64,000 nucleotides of DNA, taken from the NCBI GenBank assembly GCA_041395565.1, contig JAWLAI010000006.1, positions 310,001-374,000 on the forward strand, in the 5' to 3' direction. Both the position numbers and the translations under genes were made by a program. The notes beneath the pieces were generated by a model, which saw nothing but the letters and a program-made list of their open reading frames with translations, searched no databases and was not told the origin of the DNA. Source of the DNA: Pseudomonadota bacterium (GTDB taxonomy: Bacteria > Pseudomonadota > Gammaproteobacteria > UBA9214). Shown here in pieces: positions 8,899 through 18,172 of this stretch (positions within the stretch are counted from its first letter, which is position 1; the number at the start of each line of letters is the position of its first letter).

Positions 8899-10301
8899 TC
8901 ACTCTGCTCCCTGCCGGCAGGCCTGAGTGCGCCTGATGCTGCAGGCGCCAGCAGCGTGCGAAGCTGGCGCAGGCTTTCAGGTAGCGTCACCGCCTGCCGG
9001 TTATGCTGTTGCAGAAATTCACGCAGGCGCGGGTAGCAGGCAATGGCCTCATCTACGCGCGGATCGCTGCCGCGCTGGTAGGCGCCCACGGCTATCAGGT
9101 CACGGTTCTGTCGATAGGCGGAGAACAACTGACGGAACCGTTGCGCCGCCTGCAAGTGCTCGGGTGCGGCGATCTCATGCATGATACGGCTGATCGACGC
9201 CTCGATATCGATCGCCGGGTACAGACCGGATTCGGCTATCTCGCGTGACAGTACCAGATGACCGTCCAGCGTGGCACGAGCGGCATCCGCTACCGGATCG
9301 TTATGATCGTCACCTTCGGCGAGCACGGTATAAAAGGCCGTGATGGAACCGCCGCCCGTATCCCCGTTCCCAGCTCGCTCCAGTAGCTGCGCCAGCTTGG
9401 CGAATACCGATGGAGGATAGCCTTTGGTGGCCGGTGGTTCGCCGATAGCAAGCCCGATCTCGCGCTGCGCCTGGGCGAAGCGACTCAGCGAATCCATCAG
9501 CAGCAGGACATTGTGCCCGTGATCGCGGAAATATTCGGCAATGGCCGTGGTCAGCCAGGCACCGTGCATGCGCATCAGCGGCGGTTGATCAGCGGGCGCC
9601 GCCACCACCACCGCCCGTGCCAGGCCGGCGCTGCCGAGGATGTTTTGTACGAACTCCTTGACCTCGCGGCCACGCTCGCCGATGAGACCGACCACGACCA
9701 CATCCGCCTCCGTGAACCGCGTCATCATGCCGAGCAGCACGCTCTTGCCAACGCCGCTGCCGGCGAAGAGTCCCATGCGCTGACCACGTCCGACGCTGAG
9801 CAGCGCATTGATGGAACGCACGCCCACATCCAGTTGCTGGGTAATCGGTTGCCGCGCCAGAGGATTGATGCTGCGTCCGGTCAGCGGTACGCGGTCGTGC
9901 GCGACGATGGGCCCCTTCCCATCCAGCGGCCGGCCTGCCGCGTCGATCACCCGCCCGAGCAGCCCGTCACCAACCAGGGCTCCGGAACCCCGTGCCGCCG
10001 GCACCACGCGCGCGCCGGGCGTCAGGCCGTGCACACTGCCGGTCGGCATCAGGTAGGTATTGTCGCCGGCAAATCCAACCACTTCCGCCTCGATATGCTC
10101 GCCACTGCTGGTGAGCACGTCGCAGCGCGCCCCGACCGGGACCTGGCAACCGACAGCCTCCAGGGTCAGCCCCACCATACGCGTAAGGCGGCCCTCGACC
10201 GGCAACAACAACGGCCGTCCGGCGCGTTCACTGTATGCCTCCAGGCGCCGCAACCAGTTGTCACCGTGGCGGACCTGGCTTGGCGGGACTGCAGCGTTCA
10301 T
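8895..10301 (-). CDS. fliI: Flagellar export ATPase FliI
   Basis: FliI is the hexameric ATPase that unloads export substrates at the flagellar gate. At 468 residues it is a normal length. Walker A is GLFAGSGVGKSVLLG, Walker B is NVLLLMDSLSRFAQAQREI, and the flagellar signature GEPPATKGYPPSVFAKL is present. Both start and stop overlap neighbouring genes by 4 nt. Confidence 0.97.
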   Translation of the reverse strand: MNAAVPPSQVRHGDNWLRRLEAYSERAGRPLLLPVEGRLTRMVGLTLEAVGCQVPVGARCDVLTSSGEHIEAEVVGFAGDNTYLMPTGSVHGLTPGARVVPAARGSGALVGDGLLGRVIDAAGRPLDGKGPIVAHDRVPLTGRSINPLARQPITQQLDVGVRSINALLSVGRGQRMGLFAGSGVGKSVLLGMMTRFTEADVVVVGLIGERGREVKEFVQNILGSAGLARAVVVAAPADQPPLMRMHGAWLTTAIAEYFRDHGHNVLLLMDSLSRFAQAQREIGLAIGEPPATKGYPPSVFAKLAQLLERAGNGDTGGGSITAFYTVLAEGDDHNDPVADAARATLDGHLVLSREIAESGLYPAIDIEASISRIMHEIAAPEHLQAAQRFRQLFSAYRQNRDLIAVGAYQRGSDPRVDEAIACYPRLREFLQQHNRQAVTLPESLRQLRTLLAPAASGALRPAGREQSE

Positions 10302-10888
10302 ACACTCTCTCCGGACTCACCCAGCACAGCAGCGATCACCCGATCCAGGCGCGCATCCAGCGATGCGTCTACCTGCGAACTGTGCGTCGAGACCCGACAG
10401 CCACCGCGCTGGCTCAGACGGTCTTCCACGATCTCGCAACCGAACTCATCGTCACCATCAGACAGCTGGACACGTACCAGCTGCGCATCCTCCGGATGCA
10501 GGTGCAGCCGTATCTCCTGCGTACCGACCGGCAGCACATCGAGAGATTTGCGCACGGCCTCGACCACGAGCTCCGGATCCGTCCGCACCTCGCGGTAAAT
10601 CACCTGCCGGGCGACGGCCAGCGCCAGCGTGACGAGTTCCTTTTCCACCCGCTCATCGAGCTCGGCTAGCGGCGCGGTCAGCGCCTGCGTCATACTGCGC
10701 AGCAGGCCGAGCTGCACCTGCACCTCAGCCTGTGCGGCGGCCAGTCCTTCCCGCCGCCCCTGTTCGAAACCCTCGTCCCGGGCACGCCGGATGGCGTCCT
10801 GGCCGCCGCTCGCCGCGCTGTCTTCAAGCAACGGCACATTCCAGCGTCGCGCGGCATCACCTGCTGCGTGTAGCGGCCTGTCAGACAT
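10298..10888 (-). CDS. fliH: Flagellar assembly protein FliH
   Basis: FliH is the peripheral regulator of FliI that links the ATPase to the C-ring. From ATG 10888 (GGAG 6 nt upstream) it has 196 residues; an in-frame ATG at 10900 would add four. A Gly/Ala/Glu-rich helical segment (GFEQGRREGLAAAQAEVQVQ, about 46-65) is the typical FliH GxxxG-like region, followed by a C-terminal VLPVGTQEIRLHLHPEDAQL domain. It overlaps fliG by 8 nt. Confidence 0.93.
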   Translation of the reverse strand: MSDRPLHAAGDAARRWNVPLLEDSAASGGQDAIRRARDEGFEQGRREGLAAAQAEVQVQLGLLRSMTQALTAPLAELDERVEKELVTLALAVARQVIYREVRTDPELVVEAVRKSLDVLPVGTQEIRLHLHPEDAQLVRVQLSDGDDEFGCEIVEDRLSQRGGCRVSTHSSQVDASLDARLDRVIAAVLGESGESV

Positions 10889-11891
10889 ATTCCTCTCCAC
10901 CCTTGCCGCCGATCATAATCTCACCCGCCTCGATCATGCGCTGCGCCACCTGCAGAATCTCCTTCTGCGCCTCCTTGACCTCGCTCAGCTTGACCGGCCC
11001 CTTGGTTTCCATGTCGTCGCGCATCATTTCCGCGGCACGCTTGGACATGTTCGAGAAGATCTTGTCCTTGAGGATATCGTCAGCACCCTTGAGCGCTATT
11101 ACCAGCACGTCTCCGGACACCTCGCGCAGGAGCGCCTGTATGCCGCGGCCATCGATATCCTTGAGGTTGTCGAAAACGAACATCAACTCCTGAATTTCCT
11201 GACCCAGCGCCTCGTCCAGCTCGATCAGCCGTTTGGTCAGTGCGCTTTCCTCGGCACTGTCGAGCGAATTTAGAATATCTGCGACTTTCTTCGATCCGCC
11301 TATGCGCGGCGGCTTGACGGTGCTGCGCTCGCCAACCTGCCTGGCCAGCACACGATCGAGCTCCTCCAGCGCAGCCGGGTGTATCTCCTCCATGCGCGCC
11401 ACCCGGAGCAGCACATCCGTGCGCACGTCATCGTCGAGTCCGGCCAGCACACTGGCGGCCTGGTCCGCATCCAGTTGCGACAACACGATAGAGATGATCT
11501 GCGGATGCTCGTCACGTATCACCTCGACGATGGTCTCGGCCCCCATCCATTTTAGGGTTTCCAGACCTTTCGCGTTGCGGCCTTCAAGCACCCGGTTGAT
11601 CATGCCCTCCGCACGTTCCGCACCCAGTGCCTGCTGCAGGACCTTGGACACGTACTCGTCCTGGCCGATACTCATGGCACTCTTGTTCCTGGCGGATTCA
11701 AGAAAATCGGTCACAACCTTCGCCACCTGCTCGCCACTGATATTACCGAGCGACGACATGGCCGTACCCACCTTATGAATCTCGCGCGGATTCATATGAC
11801 GCAGAATGCTAGCGGCGTGCTTTTCACCCAGACTCATCAGGAGAATCGCGGCGCGCTGGGTACCGCTCAGAGACTGTTGCTTGTCAGCCAT
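10881..11891 (-). CDS. fliG: Flagellar motor switch protein FliG
   Basis: FliG is the upper C-ring protein that contacts the stator. At 336 residues it is standard. The EHPQ motif (DEHPQIISIVLSQL) in the middle domain and the charged C-terminal torque helix (IDGRGIQALLREVSGDVLVI with following charged helices) are intact. The ATG overlaps the fliF stop by 8 nt. Confidence 0.97.
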   Translation of the reverse strand: MADKQQSLSGTQRAAILLMSLGEKHAASILRHMNPREIHKVGTAMSSLGNISGEQVAKVVTDFLESARNKSAMSIGQDEYVSKVLQQALGAERAEGMINRVLEGRNAKGLETLKWMGAETIVEVIRDEHPQIISIVLSQLDADQAASVLAGLDDDVRTDVLLRVARMEEIHPAALEELDRVLARQVGERSTVKPPRIGGSKKVADILNSLDSAEESALTKRLIELDEALGQEIQELMFVFDNLKDIDGRGIQALLREVSGDVLVIALKGADDILKDKIFSNMSKRAAEMMRDDMETKGPVKLSEVKEAQKEILQVAQRMIEAGEIMIGGKGGEEYV

Positions 11892-13512
11892 CCGTAGCGA
11901 CCCAGTCCTTGACGACTCCGGCCACCCGGCGTGAATCGTTATCGATCATCGAGCGCGCCATGCCGAACTGCTGTTCCGGCGAAAGCGGCACCTGCTGCCC
12001 CGAAAGATTGACACGATCTTCACCCAGCGCTTGCGCACCACCAGCCGCGCCCTGCGGCAGCGCAGCCTGCCCGCCCGCACCGGCTGCCGGTTCCGGATGC
12101 AGCGCGAGACTGCGCAATACCGGGCGCAACACACCGAACAGGAGGAACAGCACGAACAGCGCGCCGAGCACCTGCTTGACCACTCCTCCGATCCATGGCT
12201 GCTGCCAGATCGGGGTTTCCGGGAACGCCTCGCTCACCTCTGCAACCGCGCGGAACGGGATATTGCTGACTTGGATACTGTCGTTGCGCTCCTCGCTGAA
12301 GCCGACGGCTTCCTTGACCAGATCGGTAATTCGCGCTATTTCAGCCTCCTCCAGCGGAACCCGTACGGTCTTGCCCTTGTCGTCGGCCTGTGTGCGATAG
12401 TCAACCAGCACCGCGACCGAGAGCTGCTTGACCATGCCCGGCGATTTCCGCGTATGGCTGATACTGCGGTCGATTTCATAGTTGCGCGTCGCCCGGCGCG
12501 TATTGTTGACCGGCTTCGGCTCCTCCTCGGCGATCGAGCCGTCATTGAGCGTGCCTGCCGGTGGCGGCTGGTTGGTCAGCGCGCCGGGTACGCCAGCGAC
12601 CGTGCTGGACGTGGTACTTTCTTCGAAGGTTTCCTCGCTGCGCACAGCACGGTCATCCGGTTGATAGCTTTCCGTGGTGCTTTCGACGGTGGTGAAGTCG
12701 ACGTCGGCTACGACCTGCGCCCGTACGCCGTCGTCACCGACGATCGGAATGAGAATATCCTCGATGCGCTTGATGTACTCCTGCTCCAGCTTGCGCGTGT
12801 AGGCCAGCTGACTGGCACTGGCCGCAATCCCGTGGGCGCCGTTGTTGGCGGTAAGGAGCCGGCCATTCTGGTCGACCACGGTCACATCGTCCGCCTCCAG
12901 GCCCTCGACACTGGATGCCACCAGATTGACGATACCGGCCAGGCGTTCATCATCCAGCCGCGCACCCGCGAACAGCTTGAGCACCACGGATGCCTGCGGC
13001 TTGCTGCGATCGCGCAGGAAGACCGAGCGCTTAGGAATCGCCAGATGCACGCGCGCGCTTTCCACACTCTGCAGCGTCGAGATCGAACGCGCCAGCTCCC
13101 CCTCGATCGCACGGTTGTAGCGCGCCTGCTCCATGAACTGGCTGGTCCCGAAACCCTGGCTTTCGTTGAGCAGCTCGAAACCGGTGCCGTCACCGCGCGG
13201 CAGGCCACGGGAGGCGAGCTTCAGACGCGCCTCGTGAACCTTGTCTGCCGGCACGGTGATTGCACCGGAACCGTGCTCGATCCGGTACGGGATACCCGTG
13301 CTGTCCAGCGTTGCTGCGACCTGCGCGGCCTCGACATCCGACAACCGTCCGTACAGCATGCTGTAGTCCGGCGTACGCGACCAGAGCACCACGGCGACAC
13401 CCAGCGCCACGCTCGCGGCCAGACCCACCATCAGGCCGATCTGACGCAATACGGGCAAGGCGTTGAATCCGCGTGCCTGGGCCGCAATGTTTTCAGGATC
13501 AACCAGCGCCAT
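11884..13512 (-). CDS. fliF: Flagellar MS-ring protein FliF
   Basis: FliF forms the MS ring that nucleates the basal body. The 542-residue product has transmembrane helices near 26-46 and 445-462, with ring-building domains between (DYSMLYGRLSDVEAAQVAATL; YNRAIEGELARSISTLQSV). The cytoplasmic tail ends with a FliG-binding helix (FGMARSMIDNDSRRVAGVVK). It lies between fliE and fliG as expected. Confidence 0.97.
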   Translation of the reverse strand: MALVDPENIAAQARGFNALPVLRQIGLMVGLAASVALGVAVVLWSRTPDYSMLYGRLSDVEAAQVAATLDSTGIPYRIEHGSGAITVPADKVHEARLKLASRGLPRGDGTGFELLNESQGFGTSQFMEQARYNRAIEGELARSISTLQSVESARVHLAIPKRSVFLRDRSKPQASVVLKLFAGARLDDERLAGIVNLVASSVEGLEADDVTVVDQNGRLLTANNGAHGIAASASQLAYTRKLEQEYIKRIEDILIPIVGDDGVRAQVVADVDFTTVESTTESYQPDDRAVRSEETFEESTTSSTVAGVPGALTNQPPPAGTLNDGSIAEEEPKPVNNTRRATRNYEIDRSISHTRKSPGMVKQLSVAVLVDYRTQADDKGKTVRVPLEEAEIARITDLVKEAVGFSEERNDSIQVSNIPFRAVAEVSEAFPETPIWQQPWIGGVVKQVLGALFVLFLLFGVLRPVLRSLALHPEPAAGAGGQAALPQGAAGGAQALGEDRVNLSGQQVPLSPEQQFGMARSMIDNDSRRVAGVVKDWVATDG

Positions 13513-13546
13513 CGTGTTCTCCTTTCCAGTTCAACGACTCCATCAC

Positions 13547-13876
13547 CTACACCGACATGCTCATGATTTCCTGATACGCCTGTACCAACTTGTTGCGAAC
13601 AGTCGTCAACGCCTGGAACGACAGGCTTGATTTCTGCATGGCCACCATGACCTCAGCCACATCCACATCGGGATCCTCGGCTTCGAAAGCGGCAGCCAGT
13701 TTGCTGGCAGTCTGCTGTGTCTCATTCACGCCGTTGACGGACTGTGCCAGCAAGGCGGCAAAATCCGGCCGTTCGCTTGCCGCCACATTGCCGCTTTCTG
13801 CCGCTGGTGAATATTGCGCCTGCGCCGCTATCGCGCGCATCTGTGCCAGTACCTGGCTGATACCCATCTCGCTCAT
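13547..13876 (-). CDS. fliE: Flagellar hook-basal body protein FliE
   Basis: FliE connects the MS ring to the proximal rod. The 109-residue sequence carries the family pattern DPDVDVAEVMVAMQKSSLSF followed by a conserved C-terminal helix ending NKLVQAYQEIMSMSV. It begins only 39 nt after the flrC stop, so it is co-transcribed with that regulator. Confidence 0.94.
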   Translation of the reverse strand: MSEMGISQVLAQMRAIAAQAQYSPAAESGNVAASERPDFAALLAQSVNGVNETQQTASKLAAAFEAEDPDVDVAEVMVAMQKSSLSFQALTTVRNKLVQAYQEIMSMSV

Positions 13877-13915
13877 ACCCCAACCCCATAAGCGTATAAC
13901 CTGACCATTTCTGTC

Positions 13916-14935
13916 TTAACGCACCGCAATGCCGGCTGTCCGTGATGTGACATCCAGACCGGCATCGCGCAGGCGCGCTATCTTGTACCTGAGCGTGCGC
14001 GGACTGATACCCAGGCGGGCAGCCGCCTCCTTGCGGCTGCCGTTACCGGCCTCCAGCGCCCGGATGATCAATTCCCGCTCCTTCACCTTGAGGTCCTGTT
14101 CCAGTGCCTTTTCCGACGCGGCCGCGGCACATCCCTGTGCCTCTGTGGAAATCGTTTCCGGGCCAACCTCGTCAAGACTGACGTCCGCCTCCCCGATGCA
14201 GTCGCCGTCGTGCAGGATGAGCGCACGCTGCACGACGTTTTCCAGCTCGCGCACGTTTCCGGGCCAGCTCCAGGCCAGCAGCTTGCGCTGCGCGGCCGAG
14301 GTGAACTCCGGCACGAACGCGCCGGTGTGGTAGCGCTGTACCAGCATGCGTGCCAGCGGGAGAATGTCGTCCGGCCGATCACGCAAGGCCGGCAGACTCA
14401 GCGGAAACACATTCAGGCGGTAAAACAGGTCTTGCCGGAAGCTGCCATCTGCCACGGCAGCGCGCAGCTTCCGGTTGGTAGCGGCCAGCACGCGCACATC
14501 GAGCGGTATGGTTTCCCGTCCGCCCAGGCGTTCGACCTCCTTTTCCTGAAGCACCCGCAGCAATTTTGCCTGCAGGCCGAGATCCATCTCGGAGATTTCA
14601 TCGAGGAGCAGCGTGCCGCCCTGGGCCTGCTCGAACTTGCCGGGGTGTGCGTGGTAGGCGCCGGTGAAGGCCCCTTTTTCGTAGCCAAACAGTACGGCCT
14701 CGAGCATGTTCTCGGGAATGGCTGCACAGTTGATGGCAACGAAGGGAGCATCCCTGCGGGAGGAGTTCCGGTGAATGAACCGTGCAAGTACCTCCTTGCC
14801 GGTACCGGATTCACCTGTGATCATCACGGTCACCTCGGAACCGGCGACGCGACGTGCCAGCGCCACCAGTGCAACCGAACGCCGGTCCTCGGCGACCAGT
14901 TCACTTCCGGTAACCTGTTGCACAGGTTCATCCAT
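13916..14935 (-). CDS. flrC: FlrC/FleR-like sigma-54 activator lacking a receiver domain
   Basis: An AAA+ bacterial enhancer-binding protein that should open sigma-54 promoters of middle flagellar genes. Walker A (GESGTGKE, 41-48), the sigma-54-contacting GAFTGA loop (88-93), Walker B (GGTLLLDEI) and a C-terminal Fis-type helix-turn-helix (KEAAARLGISPRTLRYKI) are all present. FlrC and FleR are normally about 450-480 residues with an N-terminal receiver; this protein is 339 residues and the AAA+ domain starts within 20-30 residues. No FlrB/FleS kinase gene is adjacent. A sigma-54 promoter lies 160 nt upstream, and the gene leads into fliE. Confidence 0.85.
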   Translation of the reverse strand: MDEPVQQVTGSELVAEDRRSVALVALARRVAGSEVTVMITGESGTGKEVLARFIHRNSSRRDAPFVAINCAAIPENMLEAVLFGYEKGAFTGAYHAHPGKFEQAQGGTLLLDEISEMDLGLQAKLLRVLQEKEVERLGGRETIPLDVRVLAATNRKLRAAVADGSFRQDLFYRLNVFPLSLPALRDRPDDILPLARMLVQRYHTGAFVPEFTSAAQRKLLAWSWPGNVRELENVVQRALILHDGDCIGEADVSLDEVGPETISTEAQGCAAAASEKALEQDLKVKERELIIRALEAGNGSRKEAAARLGISPRTLRYKIARLRDAGLDVTSRTAGIAVR

Positions 14936-15387
14936 GCCTCGACCTCCCTGTCCAGCGAATCCGCCATAGCCTGTCGTAGCTACGGCCTCAACTTCACCGC
15001 ACCCGTCTGTGCCGCATTCACATAACGGCAGTACGGGCCGCTAATTCCATTAGCGAGTGGTCAGTCACGACCACCGGAACCACGACAGCCAACATGCAGA
15101 TTGCATGCCAGAGCAGTGCATCCATTTATTTTCAATAGGTTACAATGCATAACGGCGTAGCGCGTCGAAATATCAACGCCCAGCCCGGTCAACCGGAAAG
15201 GCAAAAAGCCATATTCCCGACACATTTGGCGGCACAAGCTCCATCCGCGCCGAGCCGATAAAGGCTTCAGTACGCACACACCGGTCGCGGGATTTCAGGG
15301 TAAGATGCGTGTCCAGTCCTATACTCGACCGGCCGCTGTCCAGCAGCCATCTAGCCGGGGTCCAGGGATTCAGTACACAGGTGGCGC
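14936..15387. other. Divergent intergenic region before flrC and the DUF gene
   Basis: About 450 nt holding the sigma-54 promoter at 15095-15110 and an AT-rich block just beyond it. The roughly 150 nt leader of flrC is GC-balanced and shows no gene. A 72-residue ORF on the minus strand has no ribosome-binding site or family pattern and is not called. Confidence 0.5.
15095..15110 (-). promoter_or_regulatory. Sigma-54 promoter for flrC-fliE and downstream genes
   Basis: The minus strand reads TGGCATGCAATCTGCA, GG-N10-GC. Upstream lies CTATTGAAAATAAAT, which resembles the block upstream of the fliL promoter (ATATTGAATAAAAAATAAAT). The predicted start is near 15083, giving a leader of about 150 nt. 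Confidence 0.75.
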
Positions 15388-15867
15388 TTGGTCTATTCCA
15401 TCGACAAACTGATCAGTGAAACCCGCCGCCTGGCGGCGGAGTATCGGCGCTCGACCGGTCAGGTATTGCCGGTTTCCGGGGAAATTGCCCGCCATGACGC
15501 GGCACGCCTGCTCGGCCTGCAATTGTGCGAATCGGGCACTGCCGGGGTTGACGCCATCGGTACCGGCAACCGCGCCGGACAGCGGATCCAGATCAAGGCA
15601 CGCGTCATGTCCCAGGACCATAAAAGCGGCGCCCGGCTCGGTCAGATCAATCCCCAGGGAGACTGGGACTCGCTGTTGCTGGTAATTCTCGATGAAGACT
15701 ACGAGGCCAGCGAAATCTACGAAGCCTCGCGCGAGGAACTCGGGGACGCAATGTCCGCCTCTGAGCACAGCAACCGCGCTAGGCGTGGCGCCCTCTCCGT
15801 GGCAAAGTTCAAGAATATCGGGTGGCTGGTCTGGGCCCGGGAAACCGGCCTCGAACCGCTGCGCTGA
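15388..15867 (+). CDS. Conserved hypothetical protein (DUF6998-like)
   Basis: A 159-residue soluble protein of unknown function. Motifs QRIQIKARVM, LLLVILDEDYEASEIYEA and RGALSVAKFKNIG match, from memory, a widespread family I believe is catalogued as DUF6998. I chose the TTG start at 15388 because an AGGTGG ribosome-binding sequence lies just upstream and no ATG fits. It is the only plus-strand gene between the two flagellar blocks and converges on fliT; nothing suggests a flagellar role. Confidence 0.65.
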   Translation: MVYSIDKLISETRRLAAEYRRSTGQVLPVSGEIARHDAARLLGLQLCESGTAGVDAIGTGNRAGQRIQIKARVMSQDHKSGARLGQINPQGDWDSLLLVILDEDYEASEIYEASREELGDAMSASEHSNRARRGALSVAKFKNIGWLVWARETGLEPLR

Positions 15868-15878
15868 AACGAGTCGCC

Positions 15879-16196
15879 TCAACCAGCGTTGGCGGCATAG
15901 CTGCTCACCGCTCGCCGACCCGCTCGCACATCCTCGAGGATAGCGGCATGCGCATCACGCGCCGCGCGGCAGTGGGTGATGACAGTTCCGTTCATCTCGA
16001 TGATCCGCCGGATCCCCTCAGCCAACTCCGGCGTTTCCTCCGGGTTGACGCCCCCGGCGAACAGAGTCTCGACCTGCCGTTGTAACGTATCCCGGCGCAC
16101 AGCGACCCCGTCCCAGTCGGCGGCAACCGCGCACGCCTGCATCTGGCCAGCCAATTCCAGCAATCCGGCAAGCTGTTGCCGCATGGATGCGGTCAT
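15879..16196 (-). CDS. fliT: FliT-like flagellar export chaperone
   Basis: A 105-residue helical protein directly after fliS, the usual place of FliT, the chaperone of the filament cap FliD. Sequence conservation in this family is weak, so position carries much of the argument. The ATG at 16196 has AGGCGG 8 nt upstream; a longer frame to 16346 would overlap fliS and is rejected. Confidence 0.68.
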   Translation of the reverse strand: MTASMRQQLAGLLELAGQMQACAVAADWDGVAVRRDTLQRQVETLFAGGVNPEETPELAEGIRRIIEMNGTVITHCRAARDAHAAILEDVRAGRRAVSSYAANAG

Positions 16197-16209
16197 TTCG
16201 GTAGCCGCC

Positions 16210-16644
16210 TCAGGCACCGGCCATGGACTTGACCATTTCCCCGCCGCCGATGGCTTCCTGGGGAATGGCGTCCCAACCCTGCTTGATCTCGCGCAGCAGG
16301 CTCGCAACCTCATCGAGCGCTGCCAGCTCGTTATTGAGGTGCGCATCCATCAGGCGGCGAAACATGTAGTCGTACAGGCTATCGAGATTGGCCGCCAGTT
16401 CGCCACCGGCATCCATGTCCAGACTGCTGCGCAGCCCGAGCACGATCGAACCCGCACTTGTGATGTTCCTGCCCTTATCCTCGATCTGATTGCGCTGCAT
16501 TGCGCCCTTGGCCCGTGCGATCTTATCCAGCGCGCCGTCGAGCAGCATCTGGATAAGCCGATGAGGCGATGCCTCGGTGACACCGGTCTGCGTGCCGACC
16601 GCCTGGTACTGGCCAATACCGCCCTGCTCTGCCGGATTCTTCAT
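16210..16644 (-). CDS. fliS: Flagellin export chaperone FliS
   Basis: FliS binds the C-terminus of flagellin and prevents premature polymerisation. The 144-residue product shows the family pattern SPHRLIQMLLDGALDKIARAK near 30-50 and LRSSLDMDAGGELAANLDSLY near 75-95. It lies between fliD and fliT. Confidence 0.94.
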   Translation of the reverse strand: MKNPAEQGGIGQYQAVGTQTGVTEASPHRLIQMLLDGALDKIARAKGAMQRNQIEDKGRNITSAGSIVLGLRSSLDMDAGGELAANLDSLYDYMFRRLMDAHLNNELAALDEVASLLREIKQGWDAIPQEAIGGGEMVKSMAGA

Positions 16645-16769
16645 GGTGACGTGCTTCCTTGTCCTGATGGTTTATGTTTTTGACATCCCGATTCTGCCGC
16701 AACTGACCGACCCGCCCGCCCGCAGGTAACTATGCATTTTCGATGCCAATATGGACGATGCGCGATCGA

Positions 16770-18134
16770 TTAGCGGTTATTGTAGTTGCCGATGTTCGGC
16801 AGCATCTGCAACTGCTGTGACAGATAGTCACTGGTTACCTGCATACTCCCGAGCAGCGTATCGAGCTGAGAGAACTGCGCATACAGCCCCGATTCGACCT
16901 GGGACATGCGGTATTCGAGCGACTGCTGGCGCGTCTCCAGCAGCCGCTTGCTGCCGTCCAGACTGTCGGTACGACCCTTGATCAGCCCGTCGATATCCAG
17001 CCAGCTGCCGACCAGCGTATCCAGCCGGTTGGCGAAACCCTGGCCGTCCGTCGAAAACAACTCGGACACGGCATTGAAATCAGAGACCAGCGCGCTCTCC
17101 AGGTCAGCCGAATCCACGGTAAGGATACCGTCGCGGGAAAAGGTCAGACCGATTTCCCCGAGATAGGACAAGCCGCTGGGCAGGCCACTGGCTGGCGTGT
17201 TCATCACGCCGCGCAGGCCGCGCTCGACCGAGAACAGCGCGCTGTCGGTAGCCAGGTCGCCGTCACGCAAGGTCCGTATGGACGACAGTACTGCATTGTA
17301 GGCATCGGCGAAGGCCTGTACGGATTCCGCCACGGCCGTGACATCACGCTCGATATCGAGCGTAACGGCACTGCCTGGAAGTGCATTGTTCAGCTCCAGA
17401 GTGACACCGGTAATGACATCGTCTATGGTGTTGTTGCCGCGTGTAACCGAATATCCATCAACAGCGATTTCGGCATCCAGCAGCGCGGTGTTACCGCCAA
17501 TCTGATTCAGCTCCTGGAAGCCGAAGGTAGACGCAGATATTCCGCCAGCATATGACAACGTCAGCGCATTGGCTGCGCCGCTGTCATCCGCGGTCAGCAC
17601 GAGCTTCTGATTCCCGTCATTGCCGAAGATAATTGTGGCCGTAACACCCGGATTGGCTGCATCGGTATTGATTGCATCCCGGATCTCGCCGAGCGTCCGC
17701 GCCGCGGACAGGTCGACTGTCACGACATCCGCCGTATCCGTACCAACCTGTATGGTCAGGGCATCGCTCGAACCGCCGCCGAACGTAGCGGTATCCAATG
17801 CTTCGGCAGAGGCAAACTTGTGCCGTTCCGCCAGCCGCACCACCTCCACCTGGTAGCTGGATGCAGCGGCAGTGTTGGTGGCGGTTGCGGTAAACAGGCC
17901 GCCATCACCCGAGGTGGCAGTAAAGACCTTCAGCGAGGACGGCGTGCTGAGATCTTGCATGGCGGATTGAAATGTGGACAGCGCGCTCTTCAACGTGCCG
18001 TAGGCACTGATGCGCGCATCGATACTGTCTTTTTTCTGCTGCAGGGAAACCAGCGGCTGCCGCTCGATCTCCATCAGCTGGCTGACGATGGAATTTACAT
18101 CAAGCCCGGAACCGATGCCTGCAGCACTCAACAT
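16770..18134 (-). CDS. fliD: Flagellar filament cap protein FliD
   Basis: FliD caps the filament and guides flagellin folding. The 454-residue sequence opens with SAAGIGSGLDVNSIVSQLME, the standard FliD N-terminus, and ends in a C-terminal coiled-coil region (about 385-440, ETRQQSLEYRMSQVESGLYAQ). The variable central domains are of normal size. Confidence 0.95.
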   Translation of the reverse strand: MLSAAGIGSGLDVNSIVSQLMEIERQPLVSLQQKKDSIDARISAYGTLKSALSTFQSAMQDLSTPSSLKVFTATSGDGGLFTATATNTAAASSYQVEVVRLAERHKFASAEALDTATFGGGSSDALTIQVGTDTADVVTVDLSAARTLGEIRDAINTDAANPGVTATIIFGNDGNQKLVLTADDSGAANALTLSYAGGISASTFGFQELNQIGGNTALLDAEIAVDGYSVTRGNNTIDDVITGVTLELNNALPGSAVTLDIERDVTAVAESVQAFADAYNAVLSSIRTLRDGDLATDSALFSVERGLRGVMNTPASGLPSGLSYLGEIGLTFSRDGILTVDSADLESALVSDFNAVSELFSTDGQGFANRLDTLVGSWLDIDGLIKGRTDSLDGSKRLLETRQQSLEYRMSQVESGLYAQFSQLDTLLGSMQVTSDYLSQQLQMLPNIGNYNNR

Positions 18135-18172
18135 GATCGTGTCACTCGCGGCTCATCAGGAAATCAACCCGT

